Of a stretch of 64,000 nt of DNA, positions 17,171 through 26,951 are shown piece by piece. Source of the DNA: Macromonas nakdongensis. Its GTDB lineage: Bacteria > Pseudomonadota > Gammaproteobacteria > Burkholderiales > Burkholderiaceae_C. Where the stretch lies: positions 34,473-98,472 of the forward strand of contig NZ_NWMV01000017.1 in assembly GCF_002837145.1 (NCBI RefSeq), given 5' to 3'. The notes under the pieces were generated by a model. That model ran no database searches, was not told the DNA's origin, and saw only the letters and a program-made list of their open reading frames with translations. The stretch's first letter is position 1. Every line of letters starts with the position of its first letter. The position numbers and the translations under genes were made by a program.

Positions 17171-19315
17171 ATGACCGCATCCACCGCTGGTATCGAACTC
17201 AAAAGCGGCTCGCAACGGCTGAGCGCGGCGGTGGAACTGCTGTCGTCCATGCGCTTTGCCATCTCGCTGCTGACGGTGATCTGCATCGCCTCGGTGGTGG
17301 GCACCGTGCTCAAGCAGCACGAGCCGCTGAACAACTACGTCAACCAGTTCGGCCCGTTCTGGTCCGAGGTGTTCGGGGCCTTGAGCCTCTACTCGGTCTA
17401 CAGCGCCTGGTGGTTCCTGCTCATCCTGGCGTTTCTGGTGGTCAGCACCAGCTTGTGCATCGTGCGCAACACGCCCAAGATCTTCACCGACCTGCGCCAG
17501 TACAAGGAAAACATCCGCGAGCAAAGCCTCAAGGCCTTCCCGCACAAGGCGCAGGCCACCCTGGCCGAAGGCACCGAAGCCGCTGCCCAGCGCATGGGCC
17601 AGGCGCTGATCGCCTCGGGCTGGAAGGTGCGTTTGCAGCGGCGCGACACGCCCGAAGGCCCGGGATGGATGGTGGCGGCCAAGGCCGGTGCGGCGAACAA
17701 GCTGGGCTACATCGCCGCCCACGTCGCCATCGTGCTGGTGTGCATCGGCGGCCTGTTCGACGGCGACCTGGTGGTGCGCGCGCAGATGTGGTTCAACGGC
17801 AAGACGCCGTTCACCGGCGGTGGCCTGATCGCCGATGTGGCGCCCGAGCACCGCCTGAGCGACCGCAACCCGACCTTCCGCGGCAACCTGCTGGTGACCG
17901 AAGGCACCCGTTCGGGCACCGCGCTGCTGGCGCAGCCGCAGGGCGTGATCCTGCAGGACCTGCCTTTCGATGTCGAATTGAAGAAGTTCGTGGTCGAGTA
18001 CTACTCCACCGGCATGCCCAAGCTGTTCGCCAGCGACATCGTGATCCACGACCGCTACACCGGCGAAACCGAGGAAGCCCGGGTCGAGGTGAACCACCCG
18101 GTGAGCTACCGCGGCATCCAGATCTACCAGTCCAGCTTCGACGACGGTGGCTCGCGGCTCAAGCTCAAGGCCGTGCCCATGGGCGGGGCCTTCAAAGGTT
18201 TCGAGGTGCAAGGGCGTGTCGGCGAAAGCACCGCCCTGAGCAACGGCGATGCCCGCATGCAGTTGGAGTTCACCGGCCTGCGCGTGATCAACGTCGAGAA
18301 CTTCGGCGGCGGCCAGGCCGGCAGCGGTGCCGATGTGCGCAAGGTGGACCTGCGCCAGGCCATCGAAGGGCGCCTGGGGTCGGCCCACAAGACCATGACC
18401 GAGAAAAAGCTGCGCAACGTGGGGCCGAGCGTGACCTACAAGCTGCGCGACGCGGCCGGTCAGGCCCGCGAATACCACAACTACATGCTGCCGATCGACC
18501 TGGACGGCACGCGCGTGTTCGTGCTGGGTGTGCGCGACACCCCGGCCGAGGCCTTCCGCTACCTGCGCCTGCCGGCCGACGAAAACGACGCGATGGACGG
18601 TTACGTGCGCCTGCGTGCTGCCCTGGACGACGCCACGCTGCGCCGCGAGGCGGTGCGCCGTTACGCCAAGGACGCCACCCGCGGCCAGCGCGAAGAACTG
18701 GCGCAGGCCCTGAGCCTGTCGGCCCAACGCGCCATCGACCTGTTCGCCGGGGTGGACCCCGAGCTGGCCAAGCTGCCGCACAACGGCCAGCCCAAACTGG
18801 GCGGTCTGCAGGCGGTGTCGGCCTTCATGGAGGCCAACGTGCCCGAGGCCGAGCGCGATCGCGCCGGCGAAGTGCTGTTGCGCATCCTCAACGGCACCCT
18901 GTTCGAGCTGTACCAGTTGAGCCGCGAGCGCGCCGGCCTGAAGCCGGCCGAGCGCGGCGAGCAGAACGCCGCCTTCATGACTCAGGCGGTGCTGAGCCTG
19001 AGCGACGGCTTCTTCTACCCCGCGCCCCTGACTTTCCAGTTGACCGACTTCGAGCAGGTCCAGGCCAGCGTCTTCCAGGTGGCCCGCGCGCCGGGCAAGA
19101 ACATCGTCTACCTGGGCTGCCTCTTGCTCATCCTGGGGGTTTTTGCCATGCTGTACGTGCGCGAGCGCCGCCTGTGGATCTGGTTGTCGCCCCAGGGCGG
19201 GGGCGCGCAGGCCAGCATGGCGCTGTCGTCCAACCGCAAGCTGATGGACAACGACCGCGAATTTGAAACCTTGAAACAACGCTTGCTGCAGAACCCGACC
19301 GAGGTGACACCATGA
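17171..19315 (+). CDS. resB: Cytochrome c biogenesis protein ResB (Ccs1)
   Basis: Inner-membrane component of System II cytochrome c maturation, which with CcsB/CcsA delivers haem and attaches it to apocytochromes. The product is 714 residues. Three N-terminal hydrophobic segments lie near residues 24-45, 70-95 and 165-195. A long periplasmic domain follows, with NHPVSYRGIQIYQSSFDDGG, then a last membrane helix (IVYLGCLLLILGVFAMLY) near residue 650. ATG 17171 is chosen over an in-frame TTG at 17159. It overlaps ccsB by 4 bases. A terminator hairpin lies immediately upstream. Confidence 0.92.
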   Translation: MTASTAGIELKSGSQRLSAAVELLSSMRFAISLLTVICIASVVGTVLKQHEPLNNYVNQFGPFWSEVFGALSLYSVYSAWWFLLILAFLVVSTSLCIVRNTPKIFTDLRQYKENIREQSLKAFPHKAQATLAEGTEAAAQRMGQALIASGWKVRLQRRDTPEGPGWMVAAKAGAANKLGYIAAHVAIVLVCIGGLFDGDLVVRAQMWFNGKTPFTGGGLIADVAPEHRLSDRNPTFRGNLLVTEGTRSGTALLAQPQGVILQDLPFDVELKKFVVEYYSTGMPKLFASDIVIHDRYTGETEEARVEVNHPVSYRGIQIYQSSFDDGGSRLKLKAVPMGGAFKGFEVQGRVGESTALSNGDARMQLEFTGLRVINVENFGGGQAGSGADVRKVDLRQAIEGRLGSAHKTMTEKKLRNVGPSVTYKLRDAAGQAREYHNYMLPIDLDGTRVFVLGVRDTPAEAFRYLRLPADENDAMDGYVRLRAALDDATLRREAVRRYAKDATRGQREELAQALSLSAQRAIDLFAGVDPELAKLPHNGQPKLGGLQAVSAFMEANVPEAERDRAGEVLLRILNGTLFELYQLSRERAGLKPAERGEQNAAFMTQAVLSLSDGFFYPAPLTFQLTDFEQVQASVFQVARAPGKNIVYLGCLLLILGVFAMLYVRERRLWIWLSPQGGGAQASMALSSNRKLMDNDREFETLKQRLLQNPTEVTP

Positions 19316-20673
19316 ACGCTGCGACCCACACCCTGGACCTGAAACGAGGCGGCGGCACCGTCGGCCTGCGCCCGGGCTACTTCGCCCGCCGCAACCTGTG
19401 GGACTGGCTGTATGCCCTGCTGGTTGCCGCCGCCGGTGCCGGTGCGCTGTTCCTGTACGGCGACCACATGGACGGCTACGAAAAAGCCATCCTCGTCGGT
19501 ACCGTGCCCAGCCTGACCGCGCTGGCCTGGTTCTGGCGGCCGGTGCGCCTGCTGACGGTGGCCGCTGCCGGTCTGGCCCTGCTGGCCATCTGGCTCTACC
19601 AGGTCGATGGGGCGCCGCAGGTGGCCCGCGCCGACGAGGCCTTCCTGCTCAAGTACTTCCTCTCCAGCCAGTCCGCCATCTTGTGGATGAGCATGCTGTT
19701 CTTCATGAGCACCGCGTTTTTCTGGGTCGGGATTTTCTCGCGAGCCAACGCCGACGCCTTCGAAAAACTCGGCTCGCGCCTGGCCTGGGTGGCGGTGACG
19801 CTGGCCTTGGTCGGCTCGCTGGTGCGCTGGTATGAAAGCTACCTGCTGGGTCCGGACATCGGCCACATCCCAGTGAGCAACCTGTACGAAGTGTTCGTGC
19901 TGTTCTCCTGGCTCACCGCCGCCTACTACCTGTACTACGAAGACCGCTACCAGACCCGCCGCATGGGTGCTTTCGTGATGCTGGTGGTCAGCGCCGCCGT
20001 GGGCTTTTTGCTGTGGTACACCGTGGTGCGCGAAGCCCACCAGATCCAGCCGCTGGTGCCGGCGCTGCAAAGCTGGTGGATGAAGCTGCACGTGCCGGCC
20101 AACTTCATCGGCTACGGCACCTTTGCTATCGCCGCCATGCTGGCCTTTGCCTACCTGATCAAGCAAAGCGCCGGCGAAACCCGCTGGTACAAGCTCGCGC
20201 CTCTCTGGTTGCTGGGCGTGGTGCTGTGCTTCGAGCCCCTGGTGTTCCGCCAAGGTGCCACCAGCGGCGGCGGCAGTTATTGGTTCGTGTACTTCGGCGT
20301 TTCGGCCCTGATCGTCGGCGGCATCCTGGCTGCGCGCGGCCGCATCGCCGAGCGCCTGCCCGCGCTGGAAGTGCTGGACGACGTGATGTACAAGGCCATC
20401 GCCGTCGGCTTTGCCTTCTTCACCATCGCCACCGTGCTGGGCGCGCTGTGGGCGGCCGAGGCCTGGGGCGGTTACTGGAGCTGGGACCCGAAGGAAACCT
20501 GGGCCCTGATCGTCTGGTTGAACTACGCCGCCTGGTTGCACATGCGCCTCATGAAAGGCCTGCGCGGCACCGTGGCGGCCTGGTGGGCGCTGGTGGGCCT
20601 GGTGGTCACCACCTTCGCCTTCCTCGGCGTGAACATGTTCCTGAGCGGCCTCCACAGCTACGGCGAGTTGTGA
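19312..20673 (+). CDS. ccsB: Cytochrome c biogenesis protein CcsB/CcsA family (System II haem handling)
   Basis: Polytopic membrane partner of ResB. The 453-residue protein has about eight hydrophobic segments and the Trp-rich haem-binding domain WGGYWSWDPKETWALIVWL near residues 383-401. Conserved His residues lie in REAHQIQP, at WWMKLHVPANFIGYG and in WLHMRLMKG. It overlaps the end of resB by 4 bases, so they form one translational unit. It makes cytochrome c4 above a likely client. Confidence 0.93.
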   Translation: MNAATHTLDLKRGGGTVGLRPGYFARRNLWDWLYALLVAAAGAGALFLYGDHMDGYEKAILVGTVPSLTALAWFWRPVRLLTVAAAGLALLAIWLYQVDGAPQVARADEAFLLKYFLSSQSAILWMSMLFFMSTAFFWVGIFSRANADAFEKLGSRLAWVAVTLALVGSLVRWYESYLLGPDIGHIPVSNLYEVFVLFSWLTAAYYLYYEDRYQTRRMGAFVMLVVSAAVGFLLWYTVVREAHQIQPLVPALQSWWMKLHVPANFIGYGTFAIAAMLAFAYLIKQSAGETRWYKLAPLWLLGVVLCFEPLVFRQGATSGGGSYWFVYFGVSALIVGGILAARGRIAERLPALEVLDDVMYKAIAVGFAFFTIATVLGALWAAEAWGGYWSWDPKETWALIVWLNYAAWLHMRLMKGLRGTVAAWWALVGLVVTTFAFLGVNMFLSGLHSYGEL

Positions 20674-20691
20674 TGCCGTCTGCGTGACTGG

Positions 20692-20723
20692 GCACACGGG
20701 GGTTCCGCGGAACCCCCGTGCCA
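20692..20723. terminator. Long palindrome after ccsB, probable terminator
   Basis: 20696-20719 is a perfect 24-base palindrome centred on TTCCGCGGAA, extended by imperfect pairing of GGCAC with GTGCC. Only a weak T run follows, so termination may not be purely intrinsic. The right arm (20707-20723) recurs exactly at 46202-46218 in another intergenic region. Confidence 0.7.
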
Positions 20724-20769
20724 TTTCTGGGCTCTGATGCTGCACCCCACCGCACGAAAGGAAGTCGCC

Positions 20770-21762
20770 ATGAGGATCCGCACCGGACAAGACGGATTTC
20801 AGCACCCCATTCCCAGTGAGATCACCCCGCGCGCGGTCTACCAGGAACGGCGTCGCTGGCTGCAGCAGGCAGCCTGGGGGCTGGGCGGTGTCACGCTGGT
20901 TGCCTGGGCCGGGCGCCAGGCCTGGGCCGAGGGCCGGCCGGGGCGCTTACCGGCCTTGGCCGGTGTGCCTTCGGACGTCCCGGGGGCGCTCACCGCCGAA
21001 GCCCCCACTCCCTACCGCGACGCCAGCACGTACAACAACTTCTACGAGTTCGGTCTGGACAAGGCCGATCCGGCCCGCCTGGCCGGCCGCATGAAAACCC
21101 GGCCCTGGACCGTCCAGGTCGAGGGGCTGGTGGCCAAGCCCCGCACCTATGACCTGGACGAGCTGCTGCGGCTGGCGCCCATGGAGGAGCGGATCTACCG
21201 CCTGCGTTGTGTCGAAGGCTGGTCCATGGTGATTCCCTGGGTGGGCTATTCGCTGGCCGCCCTGGTGCGCCAGGCCCAGCCCCTGGGCAGTGCCAAGTTC
21301 GTCGAATTCCACACCCTGGCCGACCGCGAGGCCATGCCCGGTCTGCGCTCCAGCGTCCTGCTGTGGCCCTATGTGGAAGGCCTGCGCCTGGACGAGGCCC
21401 TGCACCCGCTGACGATGTTGGCGTTCGGCATGTACGGCGAGGTCTTGCCCCAGCAGAACGGCGCGCCCGTGCGCGTGGTGGTGCCGTGGAAATACGGCTT
21501 CAAGAGCGGCAAATCGCTGGTGAAGATCCGTTTCGTGGACAAACAGCCGGCCACCGCCTGGAACGTGGCGGCTCCGCAGGAATACGGTTTCTATTCCAAC
21601 GTCAATCCCGACGTGGCGCACCCGCGCTGGAGCCAGGCCAGCGAGCGCCGCATCGGCGAGGGAGGCCTGCTGGCCAAGCGCCGCAAGACCTTGCCCTTCA
21701 ACGGTTACGGCGAGCAGGTTGGCCAGCTGTACGCGGGCATGGATTTGCGCCGTTTTTACTGA
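20770..21762 (+). CDS. msrP: Methionine sulfoxide reductase catalytic subunit MsrP (YedY)
   Basis: Periplasmic molybdenum enzyme that repairs oxidised methionine in envelope proteins using electrons from MsrQ. It has 330 residues. The twin-arginine signal RRRWLQ (27-32) precedes a hydrophobic stretch ending about AWA at residue 53. The Mo-ligand Cys is in [32 protein letters not shown] and [14 protein letters not shown] are typical of the sulfite-oxidase-like fold. ATG 20770 follows AGGAAG (20759-20764) and gives the normal N-terminus. It is followed 13 bases later by msrQ. Confidence 0.93.
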   Translation: MRIRTGQDGFQHPIPSEITPRAVYQERRRWLQQAAWGLGGVTLVAWAGRQAWAEGRPGRLPALAGVPSDVPGALTAEAPTPYRDASTYNNFYEFGLDKADPARLAGRMKTRPWTVQVEGLVAKPRTYDLDELLRLAPMEERIYRLRCVEGWSMVIPWVGYSLAALVRQAQPLGSAKFVEFHTLADREAMPGLRSSVLLWPYVEGLRLDEALHPLTMLAFGMYGEVLPQQNGAPVRVVVPWKYGFKSGKSLVKIRFVDKQPATAWNVAAPQEYGFYSNVNPDVAHPRWSQASERRIGEGGLLAKRRKTLPFNGYGEQVGQLYAGMDLRRFY

Positions 21763-21775
21763 GCGCAAGCCCGCC

Positions 21776-22420
21776 ATGTGGCAACGCCGTCTGGCCGCCC
21801 CCTGGGTCAAGCCCACGCTGCTGGTCCTGTGCGCGCTGCCGGCCATGTGGCTCTGGTGGGCCGGTTTCACCGACCGCCTGGGGGCGAATCCGGCCGAGGC
21901 CCTCATCCGCGGGCTTGGCGACTGGACCCTGCGCCTGCTGTGCCTCACCTTGCTGATCACCCCATTGCGGCAGGCGTTCGGCCTGGCGGCGTTGGCCGCT
22001 TGGCGGCGTGGCCTGGGGGTGTGGACGTTTGCGTACGCCAGCCAGCACGCGCTGGCCTACGCCTGGCTCGACATGGGCCTGGGCTTGGACGAGGTGGCCA
22101 GCGACGTGGCCCAGCGCCCGTTCATCGCCCTGGGGTTCGTGGCGTGGCTGTGTCTGCTGCCCCTGGCCGCCACCTCATTCAACCGCGCCATGCGCTGGCT
22201 GGGTGCCGCCCGATGGAGGCGCCTGCACCAGGCGGTGTACGCGGTGGCGGGCCTGGCCATTGCGCATTTTTACTGGATGCGTGCCGGCAAGAACCACTTC
22301 ACCGAGGTGTATGTTTACGCCGGTCTGCTGGCCCTGCTGCTGGGCTGGCGTGTGGGGCGGTGGGCACGCGCCCCGCGTTCTGCGGGTGGCGCGCCAGTGG
22401 GTTTGCGCCCCCGTGACTGA
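21776..22420 (+). CDS. msrQ: Haem-binding membrane subunit MsrQ (YedZ)
   Basis: Inner-membrane b-type cytochrome that passes electrons to MsrP. The 214-residue protein has about six hydrophobic segments of the ferric-reductase-like type. Conserved His residues are visible in FAYASQHALAY, RRLHQAVY and GLAIAHFYWM. ATG 21776 is chosen; upstream frame is msrP. The end converges with lysA, 6 bases apart. Confidence 0.92.
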   Translation: MWQRRLAAPWVKPTLLVLCALPAMWLWWAGFTDRLGANPAEALIRGLGDWTLRLLCLTLLITPLRQAFGLAALAAWRRGLGVWTFAYASQHALAYAWLDMGLGLDEVASDVAQRPFIALGFVAWLCLLPLAATSFNRAMRWLGAARWRRLHQAVYAVAGLAIAHFYWMRAGKNHFTEVYVYAGLLALLLGWRVGRWARAPRSAGGAPVGLRPRD

Positions 22421-22426
22421 ACGGCC

Positions 22427-23725
22427 TCAGCCCAGCGACAGCTGGGATTCGAGGCGCAGCTGGTCGTCCACGGTTTCGCGGGTGCGGATCAGTTGCGCCC
22501 GGTCGCCGCGTACCAGCACCTCGGCCGCCCGGCCGCGGGTGTTGTAGTTGCTCGACATGCTCATGCAATAGGCGCCGGCCGAACAGACCGCCAGGAGATC
22601 GCCGGGCTGCACGTTCATGGCCCGGTCGCGGCCCAGCCAGTCGCCGCTTTCGCAGACCGGCCCGACCACGTCCCAGACCGTGGGCTCGCCCGCGCGCGGC
22701 TGCAGCGGGACGATGGCGTGGTAGGCCTCGTACATGGCGGGTCGGGGCAGGTCGTTCATGGCCGCGTCCACCACCAGGAAGTTCTTCTGCTCGCCGGGTT
22801 TCAGACACACCGTTTCGGTCACGCAGAGGCCGGCGTTGCCCACCAGGGAACGGCCCGGCTCGATCAGCAGCTTGCGCTGGCCGTGGCCGCGCGCGTCCAG
22901 CTTGGCCAGCAGGGCCTGCCACAGGGCGTCGGCCGCGGGCGGCGTGTCGCCCTGGTAGTCGATGCCCAGGCCGCCACCGAAGTCGATGTGTTCCAGCGCA
23001 ATACCGCTGGCTTCGATCGCGTCCACCAGGTCCAGGATGCGGTCCATGGCGTCGAGGTAGGGCGACATCTCGGTGATCTGTGAGCCGATGTGGCAGTCGA
23101 TGCCGACCACCCGCAGCCCGGGCAGCTGGGCCGCGTGCCGGTAGGCTTGCAGCACCGCGTCGTGGGCGATGCCGAATTTGTTGCCCTTGAGGCCGGTGGA
23201 GATGTAGGGGTGGGTCTTGGCGTCCACGTCGGGGTTGACGCGCAGGCTGACCGGCGCACGCCGGCCCAGGGCCGCGGCCACCTCGTTCAGCACATCGAGT
23301 TCGGCCAGGCTTTCGACGTTGAAGCAGCCGATGCCGGCCTCCAGCGCCTGGCGCATCTCGGCGCGGGTTTTGCCCACGCCGGAAAAAATCACTTTTTCCG
23401 GGGCCACCCCGGTGCGCAATGCGCGGGCCAGTTCCCCGCCCGAAACGATGTCCAGGCCGCAGCCGGCATTCACGAAGGTCTGCAGCACCGCGAGCGAGGA
23501 GTTGGCCTTCATCGCGTAGCAGATGAGGGCCTGGCGCCCGGCAAAGCCTCGCTGGTAGGCGGCCAGGGCCGCCAGCATGGCGGATTGCGAGTAGACGAAC
23601 AGAGGCGTGCCGTGCGTGCGCGCCAGCGCCGACACGGACAGGTCTTCCACCATCAACTCGCCGTTGCGGTAGGCGAAGTGCGGGTGGCCGGGCAGGCGGA
23701 GATCGGAAGGGGAGGGCTGGGCCAT
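22427..23725 (-). CDS. lysA: Diaminopimelate decarboxylase
   Basis: Last step of lysine synthesis, decarboxylating meso-diaminopimelate. It is a fold III PLP enzyme of 432 residues. The Schiff-base lysine is in CYAMKANSSLAVL, FSGVGKTRAEM and HIGSQITEM follow, and FGGGLGIDYQGD binds the phosphate. C-terminal CESGDWLGRDR carries the active-site Cys. ATG 23725 is preferred over an in-frame TTG two codons upstream. It is transcribed behind the LptM-like lipoprotein gene with an 18-base gap, a common pairing in proteobacteria. Confidence 0.95.
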   Translation of the reverse strand: MAQPSPSDLRLPGHPHFAYRNGELMVEDLSVSALARTHGTPLFVYSQSAMLAALAAYQRGFAGRQALICYAMKANSSLAVLQTFVNAGCGLDIVSGGELARALRTGVAPEKVIFSGVGKTRAEMRQALEAGIGCFNVESLAELDVLNEVAAALGRRAPVSLRVNPDVDAKTHPYISTGLKGNKFGIAHDAVLQAYRHAAQLPGLRVVGIDCHIGSQITEMSPYLDAMDRILDLVDAIEASGIALEHIDFGGGLGIDYQGDTPPAADALWQALLAKLDARGHGQRKLLIEPGRSLVGNAGLCVTETVCLKPGEQKNFLVVDAAMNDLPRPAMYEAYHAIVPLQPRAGEPTVWDVVGPVCESGDWLGRDRAMNVQPGDLLAVCSAGAYCMSMSSNYNTRGRAAEVLVRGDRAQLIRTRETVDDQLRLESQLSLG

Positions 23726-23743
23726 GGGCAAGCGGGATGGAAA

Positions 23744-23911
23744 TCAGGGGCGGCGGGGGGCGGTCGCGTCGGGCTGGGGTGTGGGGGTGCGGGACGCGTC
23801 CGGCACCGCGGCGGTCGGGGTGGTGGGGGCAGGCAGGTAGAGCGGACCTTTCTGGCCGCACGCCGCGAGGGCCAGTGCCAGGGCGGCCGCGCACCCTCCA
23901 CGTCCCCACAT
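23744..23911 (-). CDS. lptM: Small lipoprotein LptM/YifL-like
   Basis: A 55-residue lipoprotein: signal peptide with lipobox LAAC (Cys18), directly followed by GQKGPLYLP, the conserved LptM/YifL core, then a Pro/Thr-rich tail. In other bacteria LptM helps the LptDE LPS translocon mature. ATG 23911 puts the lipobox at the expected distance. An in-frame ATG at 23992 would add 27 residues but lies at about the predicted transcript start. Located immediately upstream of lysA and divergent from cyaY, as in many proteobacteria. Confidence 0.85.
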   Translation of the reverse strand: MWGRGGCAAALALALAACGQKGPLYLPAPTTPTAAVPDASRTPTPQPDATAPRRP

Positions 23912-23998
23912 GCCCACGGCCGCGGCCCGGTCAAGTGCTGCATCCGGGGTGGTGGCCGAACGCCGGCCTAAAATTTGGCGAAATGTGAACATCGAGGA

Positions 23999-24004
23999 AT
24001 TGTA
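23999..24004 (-). promoter_or_regulatory. -10 element for lptM-lysA
   Basis: The complement of 23999-24004 reads TACAAT, a good -10 hexamer. The transcript would begin near 23992, which argues for the downstream lptM start. The same bases lie between the cyaY ribosome binding site (GAGGA, 23994-23998) and its ATG. Confidence 0.45.
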
Positions 24005-24334
24005 ATGACCGACCTGGAATACATGGACCGCGCCGAAACCGCCCTGCAGGCGATCGAGGCGGCGTGCGACCGCATCAACGACGAAACCGATGCCGACGTC
24101 GACAATCAGCGGGTGGGCGGCATGATCACGCTGGTGTTCCGCAACGGCAGCCAGATCGTGATCAACCTGCAGAAACCCTTGCACGAAATCTGGATGGCGG
24201 CCCGTTCCGGCGGCTACCACTACAAATTCGACGGCCAGTGCTGGATGGACACCAAGGGCGCCGGTGAATTTTTTGCCCACCTGAGCCGGGAGGCCTCGGC
24301 CCAGTCGGGGCAGGCTCTGGTCTTCAGTTCCTGA
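24005..24334 (+). CDS. cyaY: Frataxin homologue CyaY
   Basis: Small cytoplasmic iron-binding protein that modulates Fe-S cluster assembly through IscS. It has 109 residues. The acidic first helix is rich in Asp/Glu ([19 protein letters not shown]), and the conserved sheet shows [24 protein letters not shown] followed by W in DGQCWMD. ATG 24005 follows GAGGAAT. Its end overlaps the convergent mrcA end by 11 bases. Confidence 0.93.
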   Translation: MTDLEYMDRAETALQAIEAACDRINDETDADVDNQRVGGMITLVFRNGSQIVINLQKPLHEIWMAARSGGYHYKFDGQCWMDTKGAGEFFAHLSREASAQSGQALVFSS

Positions 24335-26693
24335 ACAGGTCGAGGATGTTGCGCTTTTCCTGGGACTCGGCTTCGGGGGCTCCGGCTTCGGCGCTGCCCG
24401 CGTTCATGCCCAGACTGGCCACGCCCGAGCCGGGCTGGTATTCCTCGTAGAACCATTCCCCCTGGGTGAACACCACCCCGGCCGGGGCCACCGGTTCCTG
24501 CACCGGCACGTTGCGCAGGGCTTCGCCCATGAACTGCACCCACACGGGCAGGCTCAGGGCGCCGCCGGTGGCCTGGCGGCCCAGGTTGCGCGGCGTGTCG
24601 TAGCCCATCCAGACCGCGGCCGACAGGGTGGGGTGGTAGCCCACGAACCAGGCGTCGATCGAGTCGTTGGTGGTGCCCGTCTTGCCATACAGGTCTGGGC
24701 GTTTGAGCGTGGCCTGGGCACGGGCCGCGGTGCCCGAACGCGTGATTTCCTGCAGCAACTGGCTCATGATGAAAGCGTTGCGCTCGGGGATGACGCGCTG
24801 CGACTCGTCCGGTAGGTGGGGCGGGGACGCCATCAGCACCTTGCCGCGCTGGTCGGTGATGCGGGTGATCAGCATCGGCGGCACGTAATGCCCCCCGTTG
24901 GCGAACACGGCGTAGGCGCTGGCCATCTGCAGCGGGGTGACCGAGCCCGCGCCCAAGGCCATGGTCAGGTAGGGGGGGTGTTTTTCGGCTTCGAAGCCGA
25001 AGCGCGTCACCCACTCCTGCGCACTGGTGGTGCCCACCGCCTTCAGGATGTTGATGGACACCATGTTCTTCGATTTGGCCAGGGCGGTGCGCACCGTCAT
25101 CGGGCCTTCGAACTTGCCGTCGTAGTTCTTCGGCTCCCAGGGTTTGCCGCCGGTGACCGTGGCGCTGAAGAACAGCGGCGCGTCGTTGACCACGGTGGCC
25201 GGGGTGATGCCTTTTTCCAGCGCGGCCGAGTAGATGAAGGGCTTGAAGCTGGAGCCGGGCTGGCGCTGCGACTGGGTGACCCGGTTGAACTTGTTGCGGT
25301 TGAAGTCGAAGCCCCCGACCAGCGCCCGGATTTCGCCGGTGCGCGGGTCCAGCGCGACGAAGGCCGTCTCCACCTCGGGCGTTTGGGTGATGTACCAGCC
25401 GGCGCTGCCCTTGACGGCGCGCACCACGGCCCCGGGGCGCAGTTTCAGGTGCGGTGGGGCGTTGTCGGCCAAGCCGGAGCGCACCGGTTCCAGTCCGGCG
25501 CCGGTGACTTCAAACGGGGTGTCGTCGCCCCGCACCAGCAGCACCCGGCGCGGTGTGGCTTCGAGCACCACCGCGGTCAGCAGCGTGCCGTTGTCGGGCA
25601 AGGCAGTCAGTGCCTGGTCGATGGCCTCCTCGCGGGCCGTCTTGTCGGCGGGCAGGTCGATGAAGCGCTCCGGTCCGCGGTAGAACTGGCGCCGCTCGAA
25701 GTCGAGCACGCCCTGGCGCACCACCTTGTGCGCCAGGCGCTGGGCCTGGGCATCGACCGAGGTGTGAACCTGCAGGCCGCGGGTGTAGGCCTCGTCGCCG
25801 TACTGCTCAAACACCGATTGGCGCACCATTTCCGTCAGGTAGTCGGCGTGGATGAACTGGTCCGGGTCGATCTGGCGCAGTTTCAGCGGTTCGTCCTTGG
25901 CGGCCCGGGCCTGCTCGGCGGTGATGAAACCGTTCTCCAGCATCCGGTCGATGATGTACAGCTGCCGCACCCGGGCCCGCTTGGGGTTGCTGATGGGGTT
26001 GTAGGCCGAAGGGGCTTTGGGCAAACCGGCCAGCATCGCGGCTTCGGCGACCGACACCTGCTTGAGCGGCTTGCCGAAGTAGGTCTGCGAGGCCGCGGCA
26101 AAGCCGTAGGCCCGGTGTCCCAGGAAGATCTGGTTCATGTAGATCTCCAGGATCTGCTCCTTGGTCAGCAGGTGTTCCAGCTTGAAGGTCAGCAGCACCT
26201 CATAGATCTTGCGCAGGTAGCTTTTTTCACTCGACAGGTAGACGTTGCGTGCCACCTGCATGGTGATGGTGGACGCACCCTGGCTCTTGGCCTCGGCCAG
26301 GTTGGCCAGCGCGGCCCGCAGCATGCCGCGGTAATCGATGCCGTTGTGCTCGAAGAAGCGGGCATCCTCGATCGCCAGCACGGCATTGACCATGACCGCC
26401 GGTATGTCCTCGAACGGCAGCAGGTTGCGGCGCTCTTCGCCGAATTCGCCGATCAGCTCGCCGCCCCGGGCGTACACCCGCAACGGCAGCTTGGGGCGGT
26501 AATCGGCCAGCTCCGTCACGTCGGGCAGGTTCGGGTAGGCCATCGCCAGCCCCAGGCCGATCACCAGCGCCAGACCCAGGGCGCCCGCCGCGGCCAACCC
26601 CACCAGCCAGGTCAGAAGCCGGCCCGGCCCCCCCCGGCGGGGCGATGGGTTCGGGCGGTCGGGGGCGGGTTGGGGGTGGGAGCGTTGGGTCAT
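24324..26693 (-). CDS. mrcA: Penicillin-binding protein 1A (bifunctional transglycosylase/transpeptidase)
   Basis: Inner-membrane anchored class A PBP that polymerises and cross-links peptidoglycan. The 789-residue protein has a cytoplasmic tail, a membrane helix at about 29-52 and a GT51 domain with the catalytic Glu109 in [17 protein letters not shown] central insert typical of PBP1A precedes the transpeptidase domain with PGSSFKPF (SxxK), SKN and GKTGTTNDS (KTG). It is divergent from pilM and often sits next to the pil operon in proteobacteria. Confidence 0.95.
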   Translation of the reverse strand: MTQRSHPQPAPDRPNPSPRRGGPGRLLTWLVGLAAAGALGLALVIGLGLAMAYPNLPDVTELADYRPKLPLRVYARGGELIGEFGEERRNLLPFEDIPAVMVNAVLAIEDARFFEHNGIDYRGMLRAALANLAEAKSQGASTITMQVARNVYLSSEKSYLRKIYEVLLTFKLEHLLTKEQILEIYMNQIFLGHRAYGFAAASQTYFGKPLKQVSVAEAAMLAGLPKAPSAYNPISNPKRARVRQLYIIDRMLENGFITAEQARAAKDEPLKLRQIDPDQFIHADYLTEMVRQSVFEQYGDEAYTRGLQVHTSVDAQAQRLAHKVVRQGVLDFERRQFYRGPERFIDLPADKTAREEAIDQALTALPDNGTLLTAVVLEATPRRVLLVRGDDTPFEVTGAGLEPVRSGLADNAPPHLKLRPGAVVRAVKGSAGWYITQTPEVETAFVALDPRTGEIRALVGGFDFNRNKFNRVTQSQRQPGSSFKPFIYSAALEKGITPATVVNDAPLFFSATVTGGKPWEPKNYDGKFEGPMTVRTALAKSKNMVSINILKAVGTTSAQEWVTRFGFEAEKHPPYLTMALGAGSVTPLQMASAYAVFANGGHYVPPMLITRITDQRGKVLMASPPHLPDESQRVIPERNAFIMSQLLQEITRSGTAARAQATLKRPDLYGKTGTTNDSIDAWFVGYHPTLSAAVWMGYDTPRNLGRQATGGALSLPVWVQFMGEALRNVPVQEPVAPAGVVFTQGEWFYEEYQPGSGVASLGMNAGSAEAGAPEAESQEKRNILDLFRN

Positions 26694-26717
26694 GCAGGCC
26701 TTGGAATGCTGGCCACG

Positions 26718-26723
26718 ATTATA
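26718..26723 (-). promoter_or_regulatory. -10 element for mrcA
   Basis: The complement reads TATAAT, a perfect -10 hexamer 25 bases upstream of the mrcA start. No good -35 lies at the right distance. Confidence 0.5.
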
Positions 26724-26872
26724 AAAACCGGGCCTCAGCCCGCCGCTTTTTCGCCGGATTCCCTGTGAAAGTTTGTAAACACGGCCAAAAAATGGCGGAT
26801 ACTGTGTCCGTGAGCGAGTGAGGCAACGTGTGTTTTTGACAACGTCGGGGCTGGCAGCCGCAGCGCTTTTGT

Positions 26873-26902
26873 TTGTGGACGAAGCCGGCTTGCTGCTAGT
26901 AT
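26873..26902 (+). promoter_or_regulatory. Candidate promoter for the pilMNOPQ operon
   Basis: TTGTGG (26873-26878) and TAGTAT (26897-26902) are separated by 18 bases and lie 50 bases before the pilM start. They match sigma-70 elements at three and four of six positions. The rest of the 258-base mrcA-pilM gap shows no other clear feature. Confidence 0.45.
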
Positions 26903-26951
26903 TGAAACAGGACGTTCACAGGTGACGTGAAACGAACACACACATTTGGGG

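Noticed and set aside
17051..19279. Long open frame antisense to resB
   Set aside because: Low-complexity His/Ala/Gln-rich translation typical of antisense shadows; resB is intact on the other strand.
20707..20723. Repeated 17-mer as phage or island attachment site pair with 46202-46218
   Set aside because: The 25 kb between the copies is conserved housekeeping DNA without an integrase, so an att pair is not supported.
24816..26768. 650-codon plus-strand frame opposite mrcA
   Set aside because: Antisense shadow without motifs; mrcA has all PBP1A motifs.
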